This document shows positions 1-8,964 of a DNA stretch of 64,000 nucleotides, piece by piece. Each line of letters begins with the position of its first letter. Within the stretch, counting starts at the first letter, position 1. The position numbers were made by a program, and so were the translations under genes. Source of the DNA: Nitrospiria bacterium (GTDB taxonomy: Bacteria; Nitrospirota; Nitrospiria; JACQBZ01); contig DATKAN010000026.1 in assembly GCA_035498035.1 (NCBI GenBank), positions 62,001-126,000 on the forward strand, read 5' to 3'. The notes beneath the pieces were generated by a model. The model was given only the letters and a program-made list of their open reading frames with translations, was not told the DNA's origin and searched no databases.

Positions 1-1
1 A

Positions 2-148
2 TGGATTCCCCGATCCCCCGGAACGGATGCGACTCTGCGGGCGCTTTTTTTCATAAATGACAAGACCGGGTGGGCCGTGGGGGACAACGGAACCATTCTG
101 TATACTGTCGACGGCGGGATCTTCTGGGTCAAACAATTTAAGCGGTAG
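2..148 (+). CDS. C-terminal end of a Ycf48-like (BNR/Asp-box) protein, partial
   Basis: The reading frame enters from the left edge and ends at the TAG at 146-148, leaving 48 codons. The visible part includes GWAVGDNGTILYTVDGG, followed by a Trp a few residues on. This is the repeat signature of Ycf48/photosystem II assembly factor-like beta-propellers (BNR/Asp-box family), which in non-photosynthetic bacteria are usually exported proteins of unknown role. Only the last blade is here, so signal peptide and length cannot be judged. The gene is convergent with the oxidoreductase that ends at 222. Confidence 0.7.
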   Translation, partial: WIPRSPGTDATLRALFFINDKTGWAVGDNGTILYTVDGGIFWVKQFKR

Positions 149-221
149 GGGATGGCCGGAGGAACCCGCCTGCTTTTCCCGGTTGCCGAGGGCGCGCCCC
201 CTCCTTTCAACCATAGATACC

Positions 222-3053
222 TTACAAATCTTCCGAAGGGGCATCCGGGGCCTTTGGTCCGCTTGCCCGTTCCTGAGCTTCATCGAGAATTTGTGCGATA
301 TGCTTAATCGGAAGGCTGTCATGCATTCCGGTTTTCAACTGGATCATGCAGGCGGGGCAACTCGTCGCAATCACATCCGCTCCGGACTCGACCACGGCCC
401 GCCGCTTGCGCTCGAAAATCCGTCTGGACTGCTCATAATTTTTTACGATAAAGGTTCCGGCTCCTCCGGCGCACCGGTCGGCATCCCGCATCTCGACAAA
501 GCGCAGGCCGGAAATTCGGCGAAGCAACTCCCGGGGTTCCTTTGTAACTCCGGCCGCGCGCAGGTGGCAGGAGGAATGATATGCCACGGTTTGTTGCGGT
601 GTTCCCGGGGCCGAATTTGAAGAGCGGGTCCCCGTCTCGACCAGGAATTCCGTGATATGTTTCACCCGTCGGGCCAGCTCGGCCGCCTGCGCCCGCTCCT
701 TTTCGTCCGAGCAAAACCGGGCGTAATCCTTCAGCATGAAGGTGCACGAGGCGCACCCCGTCACGACCGTCTCAAAACGTCGCAAGGACTCCATATTGAA
801 ACGGGCATGTTTCCGGGCCAACTCCCGATGGCCGTAGGTCTCGATCGGTGTTCCCGAGCAATGTTGCCGGGGTAGCACCGGTCGGATTCCTTGCCGTTGT
901 AGAAGGCGGATCACGGCCTCCCCCACTCCATCCCTGAAATAATTGGCGGCGCAACCGTGGAAATAGGCCACCGTTCCTTTTCCCCCCGCTTCCTCCGTAA
1001 ACGACGCAAAGCGATGGCGCAGCGTTTGCGTGGCCAACCGCGGAAGTACGATGTCGCGTGAAAGGCGCGCAGACGGAGACAGGGCCTTTAAGACCGGAAG
1101 AGTAAGGTATTCCAGAGCCGCTCGACCGGGGGAAGTATTCCAGAGCGGTTGTGTCCATCCGGCCCATTTCAGCAACGATTCGAACAGCCAGGGCCGCGCC
1201 TGAAGACCGAAAATCAGACCGGCCAAGCGATTCGGGCGCTCCGCGCGTTTTTCAAGCACGTATTTTGAAACGTCAATGCCGGCGGGACAGACGGCATAGC
1301 AGGATTTGCAGTTGACGCAGGCCTCGACGACACGGGAGGCCTTTTCATGCGAAAAATCGGTCGCGGTGAGGATGTGAAACCAGCCGCGGGCTCCGTTCGA
1401 TTCCTCTTGCGTGATGTCGTAAACCGGGCACACGGTGTTGCATTTTCCACATGTAGCGCAGGGTTTCGCGAGCCGTTCGGTGTCCAGATGGGTTGTGAAT
1501 GGCACGTGGGTGAGTTTGACGCCCGGATTTAGGATCTGATCCGGATCGAAGAGTCGCTTGATCTGCATGAACAGGCCATAGACTTCTTCCCCGTAAAGTT
1601 CGCGCAGAAACTCCCCCCGGACCCGGCCGTCTCCGTGCTCGCCACAAATGGATCCGCCGAATCGATGGATGACGGTGGAATGGATCTCGTTCGAGATGGC
1701 CGCCATGTGTGCGACGTCTTCCGGGCTTTTCATGTCCATGAGCGGATTGATATGAGCGTTTCCATCGCCGATATGGCCATAGATGGCCACGGGTATGTCC
1801 ATTCCCTTGAAATACCGGACCAGGTAATCAATGAGCTCGGGAAGACGGGTGGCCGGGACCACGACGTCGTCCACAAAGTTGATTGGCTTTTTCTTGGCGT
1901 CGTACCGGTATAGAGTCGGATAAATGGCCTTCCGCACCCTCCACAGCGCCTCTTGTTGTTCCTGTCCGTGAGGTCGGTCGCTTCGGGCTACGTCGATGGG
2001 CCGACTCAGCCGATAAATCTTTGTCGTCTCGTGAATCCGGTCAATCTTGTCCTCGATCGGTTCTTCATCGAATTCGATCAGAAGCATGGCCGCGGCCTCG
2101 GGCGGGATGCCGAAACGGCCCCGGCCAATCAGGTCGAGCGAGCTGGCGTCCATGAGTTCCATCGCGCTGGGACGAAATGTTAGAAAAGAATTTACCGCAT
2201 GGCCGACTTCTTCCAAGCGGTTGAAATACACCAGCACGGTAGCGGTCCGGGTCGGGCGATCTCTCAACCGCAGTTTCGTTTCTGTGATTATTCCCAGTGT
2301 GCCTTCGCTTCCGATAAAGAGTTTCGTGAGATCAAAGGTGCCTTCCTCCAGATGATCAACCATGTCGAAAAGATTATAACCGCTGCTGTTCTTGCTCACC
2401 CCGATCCGGTGTTGCCGGATGAGGGATCGGTTGGATTGCAGCAAGGCGTAGAGTTCGCGAAGCCCGCGATTCTCGCCAAGCAGCCGCCCAAAATCGGGAT
2501 GTTCTATATGACAGGGACGAACCGAAAGGGCTCGGCCATCGGCTAGGATCACGCGGAGTTCATGGACGTTGTCCTTGGTGGCTCCGTACTTGAGCGTATG
2601 AGGGCCGGCCGAGTTGTTCCCCAGCATTCCTCCGATCTTACACACGTCGCCGCTGGACGGGTCGGGAGCGAAAAAAAGACCGTGGCGTTCCAGATCCCGG
2701 TTCAGCTCGCCGTAGATCTTTCCCGGCTGGACCCGGACCCATTTTTCTTCGCGATTTAATTCCAGGATGCGGTTCAATCTCGAAAATTCAAGAATGACCC
2801 CTTCGCCGATGGCATTGCCGGTTAGGTTTGAACCGCCGCTCCGGGCCGTGAGCGCAATCCGATGCCCTTGGGCATATTCCATCACCTTGAGCAGATCGGT
2901 TTCCTGTTCGATCAACACAACGGCTTGCGGATTGATCCGATAGATGCTGGCGTCAACCGCATAGGCGGTTCGAGCGGGGTAGTCGGACAGGACCTTCGAT
3001 GTTCCGAGAAGACGCACCAGATCTGAGACGAGAGGTGAGACCGAAGCGGTCAT
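222..3053 (-). CDS. FAD-linked oxidase / 4Fe-4S / CCG-domain oxidoreductase (GlcD-YdiJ type)
   Basis: A 943-aa fusion of a flavin dehydrogenase with its iron-sulfur electron acceptor. Residues about 40-180 form an FAD-binding type 4 domain (ARSGGSNLTGNAIGEG near 70-85). Residues about 260-515 are the FAD-oxidase C-terminal domain (GHIGDGNAHINP, GEHGDGRVRGEF). Two CxxCxxCxxxCP clusters follow, with Cys at 532/535/538/542 and 579/582/585/589. The C-terminal third carries two cysteine-rich CCG-type motifs (HGCAANYF, CAGGAGTF). The family includes D-lactate, glycolate and D-2-hydroxyglutarate dehydrogenases (the YdiJ/Dld group), which oxidise 2-hydroxy acids and pass electrons to the respiratory chain. 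The substrate cannot be told from sequence. The ATG at 3053 lies at or next to the start predicted for the promoter at 3060-3088, so the mRNA may be leaderless. Confidence 0.88.
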   Translation of the reverse strand: MTASVSPLVSDLVRLLGTSKVLSDYPARTAYAVDASIYRINPQAVVLIEQETDLLKVMEYAQGHRIALTARSGGSNLTGNAIGEGVILEFSRLNRILELNREEKWVRVQPGKIYGELNRDLERHGLFFAPDPSSGDVCKIGGMLGNNSAGPHTLKYGATKDNVHELRVILADGRALSVRPCHIEHPDFGRLLGENRGLRELYALLQSNRSLIRQHRIGVSKNSSGYNLFDMVDHLEEGTFDLTKLFIGSEGTLGIITETKLRLRDRPTRTATVLVYFNRLEEVGHAVNSFLTFRPSAMELMDASSLDLIGRGRFGIPPEAAAMLLIEFDEEPIEDKIDRIHETTKIYRLSRPIDVARSDRPHGQEQQEALWRVRKAIYPTLYRYDAKKKPINFVDDVVVPATRLPELIDYLVRYFKGMDIPVAIYGHIGDGNAHINPLMDMKSPEDVAHMAAISNEIHSTVIHRFGGSICGEHGDGRVRGEFLRELYGEEVYGLFMQIKRLFDPDQILNPGVKLTHVPFTTHLDTERLAKPCATCGKCNTVCPVYDITQEESNGARGWFHILTATDFSHEKASRVVEACVNCKSCYAVCPAGIDVSKYVLEKRAERPNRLAGLIFGLQARPWLFESLLKWAGWTQPLWNTSPGRAALEYLTLPVLKALSPSARLSRDIVLPRLATQTLRHRFASFTEEAGGKGTVAYFHGCAANYFRDGVGEAVIRLLQRQGIRPVLPRQHCSGTPIETYGHRELARKHARFNMESLRRFETVVTGCASCTFMLKDYARFCSDEKERAQAAELARRVKHITEFLVETGTRSSNSAPGTPQQTVAYHSSCHLRAAGVTKEPRELLRRISGLRFVEMRDADRCAGGAGTFIVKNYEQSRRIFERKRRAVVESGADVIATSCPACMIQLKTGMHDSLPIKHIAQILDEAQERASGPKAPDAPSEDL

Positions 3054-3059
3054 AATGGC

Positions 3060-3088
3060 ATTATAACAAGTCGGATGGGGGTGTGCAA
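3060..3088 (-). promoter_or_regulatory. sigma-70-type promoter of the FAD/Fe-S oxidoreductase
   Basis: Read on the minus strand: TTGCAC (3088-3083), 17-nt spacer, TATAAT (3065-3060). The expected transcription start is about 3053, which coincides with the ATG at 3053-3051. No ribosome binding site can fit between them. Confidence 0.65.
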
Positions 3089-3131
3089 TGCGAAGGATTC
3101 CGAAGATAAGTGGACCCGGTCATCAAGCGGG

Positions 3132-3914
3132 TTATCGTAAACGGGCCGCGTTGGCTGTCTCGATGACCAGTGTGGCGTACTGCGCAAAAATGATGAGTAG
3201 TTTCAGGTCGTATTCCGTGAGGAGGCGTTTTGCGGGATTGGTGATGGCGTAGTTGATAACCCCGATGATTTTGTCCCGACTGCGCAACGGGGCACAGATT
3301 CCGGAACGCAATTCGGTCGCTTTGATTTCGAAATTCTTGAATTGGTCTTGGTTGACCTTCTGGGGGAGGAGCAGGGCCTCGCCGGTCTGGGCCACGTAGC
3401 CTGCAATCCCTTCACCAATCTTGGGACGGCTCTGGGCCCGGTATTCCGGTTTGATTCCCAGCGACGTGGCGATGACGAGTATTTTGTTGACCTCATCGAC
3501 CAGCATGATGGAGCCGCGATCGGCCATAAAAAGTTCCATCGCGGCCTTCAGGATCGTGTCGAGCGCTTTTTCGGGCTGCGTTTCCATTCCGATTGCGGTC
3601 ATCGCTTTCTGCAACGCCGTCAATTCCTTGAGTTGCACCTGAAGTGCGGAGATTCTCGCTTCTTCTTCCAGAACTTTAAATTGTTCCTCGCGCAGTTGTT
3701 TTTGCATTTTTTGAAGTTTGAATTCTTTGTCGATGATGTAGGCACAGAAGAGCAGGAAAAAGACACCCAGGAAGATTATAATGACCGGAGGTTGCCCTGT
3801 CAGGAGGCTCAAGACGATGACGGTCCCGGTCGAGGATAGCAGGAGGAGAATAGACATGGCCCAGAGTTCCCATCGTTTCTTCTCAACCGGCGTTATTTTT
3901 TTCGTCGAATTCAT
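3132..3914 (-). CDS. membrane-anchored GAF-domain protein
   Basis: 260 aa. Two hydrophobic segments (about 15-38 and 43-62) form an N-terminal hairpin anchor. A charged, probably coiled-coil stretch follows (63-110), then one GAF domain (about 110-258). There is no kinase, GGDEF or other output domain, so this is a sensor or scaffold of unknown ligand. It lies 70 bp downstream of the small gene starting at 4296 and is probably co-transcribed with it. The GAF assignment rests on the typical pattern (ADRGSIMLVDE; IGEGIAGYVAQTGEALLL; GVINYA). The function is not known. Confidence 0.75.
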   Translation of the reverse strand: MNSTKKITPVEKKRWELWAMSILLLLSSTGTVIVLSLLTGQPPVIIIFLGVFFLLFCAYIIDKEFKLQKMQKQLREEQFKVLEEEARISALQVQLKELTALQKAMTAIGMETQPEKALDTILKAAMELFMADRGSIMLVDEVNKILVIATSLGIKPEYRAQSRPKIGEGIAGYVAQTGEALLLPQKVNQDQFKNFEIKATELRSGICAPLRSRDKIIGVINYAITNPAKRLLTEYDLKLLIIFAQYATLVIETANAARLR

Positions 3915-3984
3915 TGAGATGGACAGCGATCGTCTCCAGAAGCGCGACTTGGGAGCCGAAGGAAAAACGAACGTCTGCCGGCGG

Positions 3985-4296
3985 TCAGGTGCGACCGGCT
4001 TTGTTCAACGCTTCCTCGGGGTAGTTCACCCAAGGTTCCCGCTCGGCCAGATACCGCGGCCCCCGGAAATTCAGGCGGGTGCGAAGGTTCGAAAAACCGG
4101 ACCGTTGCAACTGCGAGACGAAATGGCGAAGTGTTTCGTCGACCGTGCGAAAGGCCTCTGTCTCAAACGTCAGTCCTTCATAATGAAAGATGGCCTTGTA
4201 TCCTTTCTCGATGCGCTGGATGTCCACCAGGCGATTAAAGACGCGCTGTCGCTCGTCTTGCCCTTCAATTTGGTGTCGCTCGGTAATTCGCTGCAT
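3985..4296 (-). CDS. hypothetical protein, 103 aa
   Basis: I do not recognise a family. The protein is soluble, charged, lacks Cys, and has no signal peptide or membrane segment. The frame stays open upstream to 4476. The ATG at 4296 is the better start because a GGAG lies about 9 nt before it and a promoter at 4321-4349 would start transcription at about 4314, downstream of the longer start. It is probably the first gene of a two-gene unit with the GAF protein. Confidence 0.6.
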   Translation of the reverse strand: MQRITERHQIEGQDERQRVFNRLVDIQRIEKGYKAIFHYEGLTFETEAFRTVDETLRHFVSQLQRSGFSNLRTRLNFRGPRYLAEREPWVNYPEEALNKAGRT

Positions 4297-4320
4297 CGGA
4301 CGATCTCCAGGATGGCGAAG

Positions 4321-4349
4321 ATTATAGCGAGTTCCTCCCAGGCAATCAA
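4321..4349 (-). promoter_or_regulatory. sigma-70-type promoter of the 3985-4296 gene
   Basis: Minus strand: TTGATT (4349-4344), 17-nt spacer, perfect TATAAT (4326-4321). The predicted start at about 4314 gives an 18-nt leader that includes the GGAG ribosome binding site. Confidence 0.65.
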
Positions 4350-4469
4350 TAACTTTTTTGGGTTTAAAGGACCCGGCGGCAGAGTCGGGGATTGCCCCTT
4401 CCATACGGATGCGTTGACCGTATCGATTCCGGCCTCGAATCCTTGAGGCGGAGGGGGTTTGGCTTATGT

Positions 4470-4498
4470 TTGACAATCCATCAGCCGTTTCTTATAAT
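4470..4498 (+). promoter_or_regulatory. consensus sigma-70 promoter of pgsA
   Basis: TTGACA (4470-4475), 17-nt spacer, TATAAT (4493-4498): both hexamers are perfect with ideal spacing. Predicted transcription start is about 4505, leaving a leader of about 28 nt. It lies within the 5' extension of the pgsA frame and so excludes an upstream start at 4392. Confidence 0.8.
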
Positions 4499-4532
4499 CC
4501 CTCATAGTGCATGTTACTCATGGCCATCGGGG

Positions 4533-5069
4533 ATGAACCTTCCAAACCTACTCTCCATTCTTCGTATTCTATTCATACCGGTATTCATTAATTTATTGAT
4601 CTATCATTACCATGGATGGGCCTTGGCCGTTTTTCTCGCGGCGGGCCTAACGGACAGCCTGGATGGCTTGATTGCGCGGCTGACGAATCAGAGAACGCGG
4701 CTGGGGACCTACCTCGACCCAATGGCGGACAAGCTGCTCCTGACGGCGTCCTTCCTGGCCCTCGGGATCCTGCAAATTATCCCGGTTTGGAGTGCCGTGG
4801 TCGTGGTCAGCCGAGATATTATTTTGATTTTGGGCGCCTTGATTCTCCATCTGACACAAACCCAGATGGAAATCTCGCCCACCTTCCTCGGGAAAAGCAC
4901 GACGGCGCTTCAATTGATTTACGTGGCGTTGGTTTTACTCGCGGCCGTAGTTCGGGGGAGCACGGTCAGTCTTTTCCCGGTACTGGTGGTGACGGTCGGG
5001 TTAACGATTCTTTCCGGATTACATTACATTTACCGGGGAATTCATCATCTGAATTCCGAACAGGTTTAA
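4533..5069 (+). CDS. pgsA: CDP-diacylglycerol-glycerol-3-phosphate 3-phosphatidyltransferase
   Basis: 178 aa, an integral membrane CDP-alcohol phosphotransferase. It joins CDP-diacylglycerol and glycerol-3-phosphate in the committed step to phosphatidylglycerol and cardiolipin. The family signature D-x2-D-G-x2-A-R-x8-G-x3-D-x3-D is intact (DSLDGLIAR, then GTYLDPMADK). The protein begins MNLPNLLSILRI, as PgsA proteins commonly do, and has about five to six hydrophobic segments. The ATG at 4533 was chosen because the promoter at 4470-4498 lies upstream of it. It is followed by aroE after 50 bp, probably in one transcript. Confidence 0.85.
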   Translation: MNLPNLLSILRILFIPVFINLLIYHYHGWALAVFLAAGLTDSLDGLIARLTNQRTRLGTYLDPMADKLLLTASFLALGILQIIPVWSAVVVVSRDIILILGALILHLTQTQMEISPTFLGKSTTALQLIYVALVLLAAVVRGSTVSLFPVLVVTVGLTILSGLHYIYRGIHHLNSEQV

Positions 5070-5119
5070 CCGGTGCCGCGCCGATCCCGGGACAAAACCA
5101 TTAAACAAAGGCCCTTTGC

Positions 5120-5974
5120 GTGAACGGTCGAACCCGGTGGCTTGGCATTATTGGGTATCCCATCCGGCATTCCCTTTCCCCATTGATGCACAATGCGGCC
5201 ATTGAGGCCTTGGGCCTCGACTACTGCTATATTCCCTTGACGGTTGAGCCCCGCCATTTGCGGTCCGCCGTGAATGCGTTGCAACGGCTAGGGTTCCGTG
5301 GATTTAACGTGACGATTCCGCACAAGGAAAGAATCATGGCTATTATCGACCGCTTAACTCCGGAAGCCGAGCTCATCGGAGCGGTGAACACGGTTGAAAT
5401 CCAACGTGAACGGCTGATTGGTCATAATACCGACGGCCGGGGGTTCCTTAGGGCCTTGATGGAGGAGAGCCACCGTTCGGTAGCCGGGCAGCGGGTCCTG
5501 CTTTTAGGGGCGGGGGGGGCGGCACGTGCTGTCGCGTTTCAACTGGCCCACGAGGGCGTGAAGAAGTTGTTGATCGCAAACCGCTCCTTAGAAAGGGCCC
5601 ACGGGCTGGCACGGCATCTACGGCGATCGTCGATCGGGTGCTCGGTTTCTGTCCTCCACTGGATGGGAAAAGCCCTTAATAAATCTGTCCAAGAGTCCGA
5701 TATCATTATCAATGCAACATCATTGGGAATGAGTCCGTCCGACCCTCCCCTTCTTTCCTCCGCTGTTTTCAAAACCCACCATGTCGTATATGATCTTATA
5801 TATAAGCCTCCAAGGACCGCCCTGCTCAAACAGGCGGAAGCAGCCGGGGCCACGGCGATTTCAGGGCTTGGAATGCTGGTTTACCAAGGGGCACTTTCCT
5901 TTGAAATCTGGACAGGTCGGCGACCTCCGGTGGATGTTATGCGGGAGGCCCTTCGTCAGGCCATCGTTCCCTAG
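5120..5974 (+). CDS. aroE: shikimate dehydrogenase (NADP+)
   Basis: 284 aa, GTG start. It reduces 3-dehydroshikimate to shikimate with NADPH in aromatic amino acid synthesis. The N-terminal shikimate-binding segment SLSPLMHNAA, the catalytic Lys in NVTIPHKE, the NTDG motif, the nucleotide loop GAGGAARAV and the NRS stretch expected for NADP(H) specificity are all present. Length is usual for AroE. It precedes pilB, an order seen in several Nitrospirota and deltaproteobacterial genomes, though pilB has its own promoter in the gap. Confidence 0.93.
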   Translation: MNGRTRWLGIIGYPIRHSLSPLMHNAAIEALGLDYCYIPLTVEPRHLRSAVNALQRLGFRGFNVTIPHKERIMAIIDRLTPEAELIGAVNTVEIQRERLIGHNTDGRGFLRALMEESHRSVAGQRVLLLGAGGAARAVAFQLAHEGVKKLLIANRSLERAHGLARHLRRSSIGCSVSVLHWMGKALNKSVQESDIIINATSLGMSPSDPPLLSSAVFKTHHVVYDLIYKPPRTALLKQAEAAGATAISGLGMLVYQGALSFEIWTGRRPPVDVMREALRQAIVP

Positions 5975-5993
5975 AAACACGGTAGAAGCGACA

Positions 5994-6022
5994 TTGACAA
6001 TTTGAAAACGATCCAGTAAACT
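5994..6022 (+). promoter_or_regulatory. sigma-70-type promoter of the pil block
   Basis: TTGACA (5994-5999), 17-nt spacer, TAAACT (6017-6022) in the aroE-pilB gap. It gives a leader of about 37 nt with GAGG some 8 nt before the TTG start of pilB. Confidence 0.6.
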
Positions 6023-6065
6023 GAAAAAACAGAGGATTCCTTCATCCGAATTCGAGGTAGCAACA

Positions 6066-7769
6066 TTGGTTCCTGAACGTTTAGGGAAAGTTCTCACGGC
6101 GGCTCGGGTTATTTCGGAAGAACAGCTCCAGAAAGCCCTCCTCGTCCAAAAAAAGGAGGGCGGCCACTTGGGAAGCATCCTCGTCAAGATGAGTTTTATA
6201 GAAGAGGATAAGCTTCTAAAGCTCCTCAGCCAACATTACGGCATTCCCTCCATTGATCTTTCCAAGACCCCGATCGATCCCGCGGTCACAAAACTGGTGC
6301 CGGTTGAGGTCGTTCATAAATACCACGTCATTCCGGTCAAACGCTCCGGTGCCACGCTCAGCCTGGCCATGGCGGATCCCACCAATGTTTTTGCGGTGGA
6401 TGATATCAAATTCATGACCGGATACGAGATCGAACCCATGATCGCCTCGGATACGGCCGTGATGACGGCGATCGCCAAATCGTACGATGTCTCCTCCAAA
6501 CAACTCCAGACGGTGCTCAAAGATATGGAGACGCTGGACGATTCGAACCTCTCCGTTATTCATGAAGAGGAAGTCGATATTAACCAGTTGAAAGCGGAGG
6601 TAGAGGATGCGCCGGTGGTGAAGCTGGCGAATCTGATCCTGGTTGAGGCGATTAAGAAAAAAGTGAGCGATATCCACATCGAGCCCTACGAAAAAAGTTT
6701 CCGGGTACGGTACCGTTTGGACGGATCCCTCTACGAGGTGATGGCCCCTCCGAAAAAATTACAAGCGGCCCTGACCTCCCGTTTGAAGATCATGGCCAGC
6801 CTGGACATTGCCGAACGTCGCCTACCTCAAGACGGGCGCATCAAAATGAAATTTGAAGATAAAGAGGTCGACCTTCGCGTTTCTTCTCTTCCGTGTTTGT
6901 TCGGCGAGAAGATCGTGATGCGGCTGTTGGACAAAAGTAATCTGACGTTGGATATGACCAAACTGGGTTTTGAACCCAATGCCTTAGAAGATTTTATGAA
7001 GGCGATCAGCAGTCCGTATGGAATGGTGTTGGTTACGGGTCCGACCGGAAGCGGTAAAACCACCACACTGTACTCCGCTTTGAACTCTATTAATTCCATC
7101 GATGTGAACATCATGACGGCCGAGGATCCGGTCGAATACAATCTGATGGGGATCAATCAGGTCCAAATGAAGGATGAGATCGGTCTTAATTTCGCGGCCG
7201 CACTCCGTTCTTTCCTCCGACAAGATCCGGACATCATCATGGTGGGCGAAATCCGGGATTATGAAACGGCCGAAATCGGGGTCAAGGCGGCCCTGACAGG
7301 ACATTTGGTCTTGTCCACGTTGCACACCAATGATGCGCCCAGCACGATCAACCGCCTTCTTAATATGGGCATCGAGCCGTTCTTGGTGGCCTCCTCGGTG
7401 GTATTGATTTTGGCCCAGCGGTTGGTCCGACGAATCTGCAAGGACTGTAAAGAGGTAGATAAGATTCCAGTCCAAACACTGGTCAAAGGGGGTATGACGG
7501 AGGAGGAAGCTAAAAACGCGGTTTGTTATAAAGGCAAGGGATGTCAAACCTGCAGCGATACGGGCTACAAGGGCCGGGTCGCCTTGTATGAGGTGATGCC
7601 CATCGGGGAAGAGGTGCGTGAATTGGTTCTCCAAGGGGCCTCGGCGGATGAGATCAAAAAGCGAGCCATCGGCGCGGGAATGAAAACGTTGCGCATGAGC
7701 GGCTTGGCCAAGGTCCGTGAAGGATCGACCACACTGGAAGAGATCGTGGATTCGACCTTCGCGGATTGA
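6066..7769 (+). CDS. pilB: type IV pilus extension ATPase PilB
   Basis: 567 aa. It is the cytoplasmic hexameric ATPase that drives pilin polymerisation. It has an N-terminal MshEN/T2SSE_N domain (about 1-150), then the secretion ATPase core with Walker A GPTGSGKTTT, Walker B region IIMVGEIRD and the histidine-box segment TGHLVLSTLHTNDAP. A CxxC...CxxC zinc element typical of PilB/GspE lies near residues 458-500. The start is TTG at 6066, supported by GAGG upstream. It is distinct from the GspE paralogue at 31271; the neighbours pilT, pilC, pilS and pilR assign it to the pilus. Confidence 0.93.
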   Translation: MVPERLGKVLTAARVISEEQLQKALLVQKKEGGHLGSILVKMSFIEEDKLLKLLSQHYGIPSIDLSKTPIDPAVTKLVPVEVVHKYHVIPVKRSGATLSLAMADPTNVFAVDDIKFMTGYEIEPMIASDTAVMTAIAKSYDVSSKQLQTVLKDMETLDDSNLSVIHEEEVDINQLKAEVEDAPVVKLANLILVEAIKKKVSDIHIEPYEKSFRVRYRLDGSLYEVMAPPKKLQAALTSRLKIMASLDIAERRLPQDGRIKMKFEDKEVDLRVSSLPCLFGEKIVMRLLDKSNLTLDMTKLGFEPNALEDFMKAISSPYGMVLVTGPTGSGKTTTLYSALNSINSIDVNIMTAEDPVEYNLMGINQVQMKDEIGLNFAAALRSFLRQDPDIIMVGEIRDYETAEIGVKAALTGHLVLSTLHTNDAPSTINRLLNMGIEPFLVASSVVLILAQRLVRRICKDCKEVDKIPVQTLVKGGMTEEEAKNAVCYKGKGCQTCSDTGYKGRVALYEVMPIGEEVRELVLQGASADEIKKRAIGAGMKTLRMSGLAKVREGSTTLEEIVDSTFAD

Positions 7770-7837
7770 AATTTAAAGATCTTAATCAGGCGCAATTTCG
7801 GGTACACTATTAGGATGATTGTATCGTAAGGAGACGC

Positions 7838-8944
7838 ATGTCCAATCTGTATCAATTGCTCCAGACCATGATCGAAAAGGGTGCTTCCGATCTCCATATA
7901 ACCACAGGAAGTCCGCCGCAGATTCGGGTCGATGGCGATCTGGTTCCGTTAAACACGCCCCCATTGACGCCTGCCGAGACAAAACAACTCGTTTACAGTG
8001 TGCTAACCGACGCCCAAAAACACAAATTTGAAGAGGAAACGGAACTCGACTTTTCCTTCGGGTTGAAAGGGTTGAGCCGGTTTCGCGCGAATGTCTTCAT
8101 GCAGCGCGGGGCCGTGGCCTGCGCGATCCGGACCATTCCGTTCAAGATATTGACCTTCGAAGAACTGGGCCTCCCTCCCGTCGTGCGGGAGCTGGTGAAG
8201 CGTCCACGCGGGCTGATCCTAGTGACCGGTCCGACGGGTAGCGGCAAATCGACCACACTGGCCACAATGATCGACACGATCAACAGCGAACGGCATGAGC
8301 ATATCGTGACGATCGAGGATCCGATCGAGTTCCTTCATCCGCATAAGAAATGCCTGGTCAACCAACGGGAGGTCAACTCGGACACCAAATCCTTCAAAAC
8401 CGCTCTCAAATATATTCTCCGGCAGGATCCCGATGTGGTTCTGGTGGGGGAGATGCGCGACCTGGAAACGATCGAGGCCGCATTGACGATCGCCGAGACC
8501 GGTCACCTCACCCTGGCCACGCTTCACACCAATTCCTGCGCCCAGACGATCAACCGGATCATTGATGTCTTTCCGCCGTTTCAACAGCCCCAGGTTCGGG
8601 CCCAGTTGTCGTTTGTTCTGGAAGGGGTCATGTCCCAGCAGCTCATGGCCAAGGCGAGCGGACAGGGGAGGGTCCTGGCATTGGAGATCATGGTTCCCAC
8701 CCCTGCGATCCGCAACTTGATTCGGGAAGACAAGGTCCATCAAATCTATTCCACGATGCAAACCGGCCAGTCGAAGCATGGGATGCAGACGATGAATCAG
8801 TCGTTGTCCGAACTCTACCAAAGGCGCTTGATTACCTATGATGACGCCGTTACCCGGAGCAGCAACGTCGAAGAACTGATCAATATGATAGGGCGGAGCG
8901 GAATGGCCACGCAAGCGGGTAAGGAACAGCGGGTGGCTCGGTAA
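7838..8944 (+). CDS. pilT: type IV pilus retraction ATPase PilT
   Basis: 368 aa. It powers pilus retraction for twitching motility and DNA uptake. Walker A GPTGSGKST, the Asp box, Walker B with VGEMRDLET and the His box GHLTLATLHTNS are present, with the PilT C-terminal region that ends in MTR-like variants. Unlike PilB it has no N-terminal MshEN domain and no zinc cysteines, as expected. AAGGAG lies 4-5 nt before the ATG. It sits between pilB and pilC in the same direction. Confidence 0.94.
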   Translation: MSNLYQLLQTMIEKGASDLHITTGSPPQIRVDGDLVPLNTPPLTPAETKQLVYSVLTDAQKHKFEEETELDFSFGLKGLSRFRANVFMQRGAVACAIRTIPFKILTFEELGLPPVVRELVKRPRGLILVTGPTGSGKSTTLATMIDTINSERHEHIVTIEDPIEFLHPHKKCLVNQREVNSDTKSFKTALKYILRQDPDVVLVGEMRDLETIEAALTIAETGHLTLATLHTNSCAQTINRIIDVFPPFQQPQVRAQLSFVLEGVMSQQLMAKASGQGRVLALEIMVPTPAIRNLIREDKVHQIYSTMQTGQSKHGMQTMNQSLSELYQRRLITYDDAVTRSSNVEELINMIGRSGMATQAGKEQRVAR

Positions 8945-8964
8945 ACCAAGGATGCGGTGAATCG

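Noticed and set aside
4392-4532. N-terminal extension of pgsA
   Set aside because: The consensus promoter at 4470-4498 lies inside it and the extra residues are not PgsA-like.
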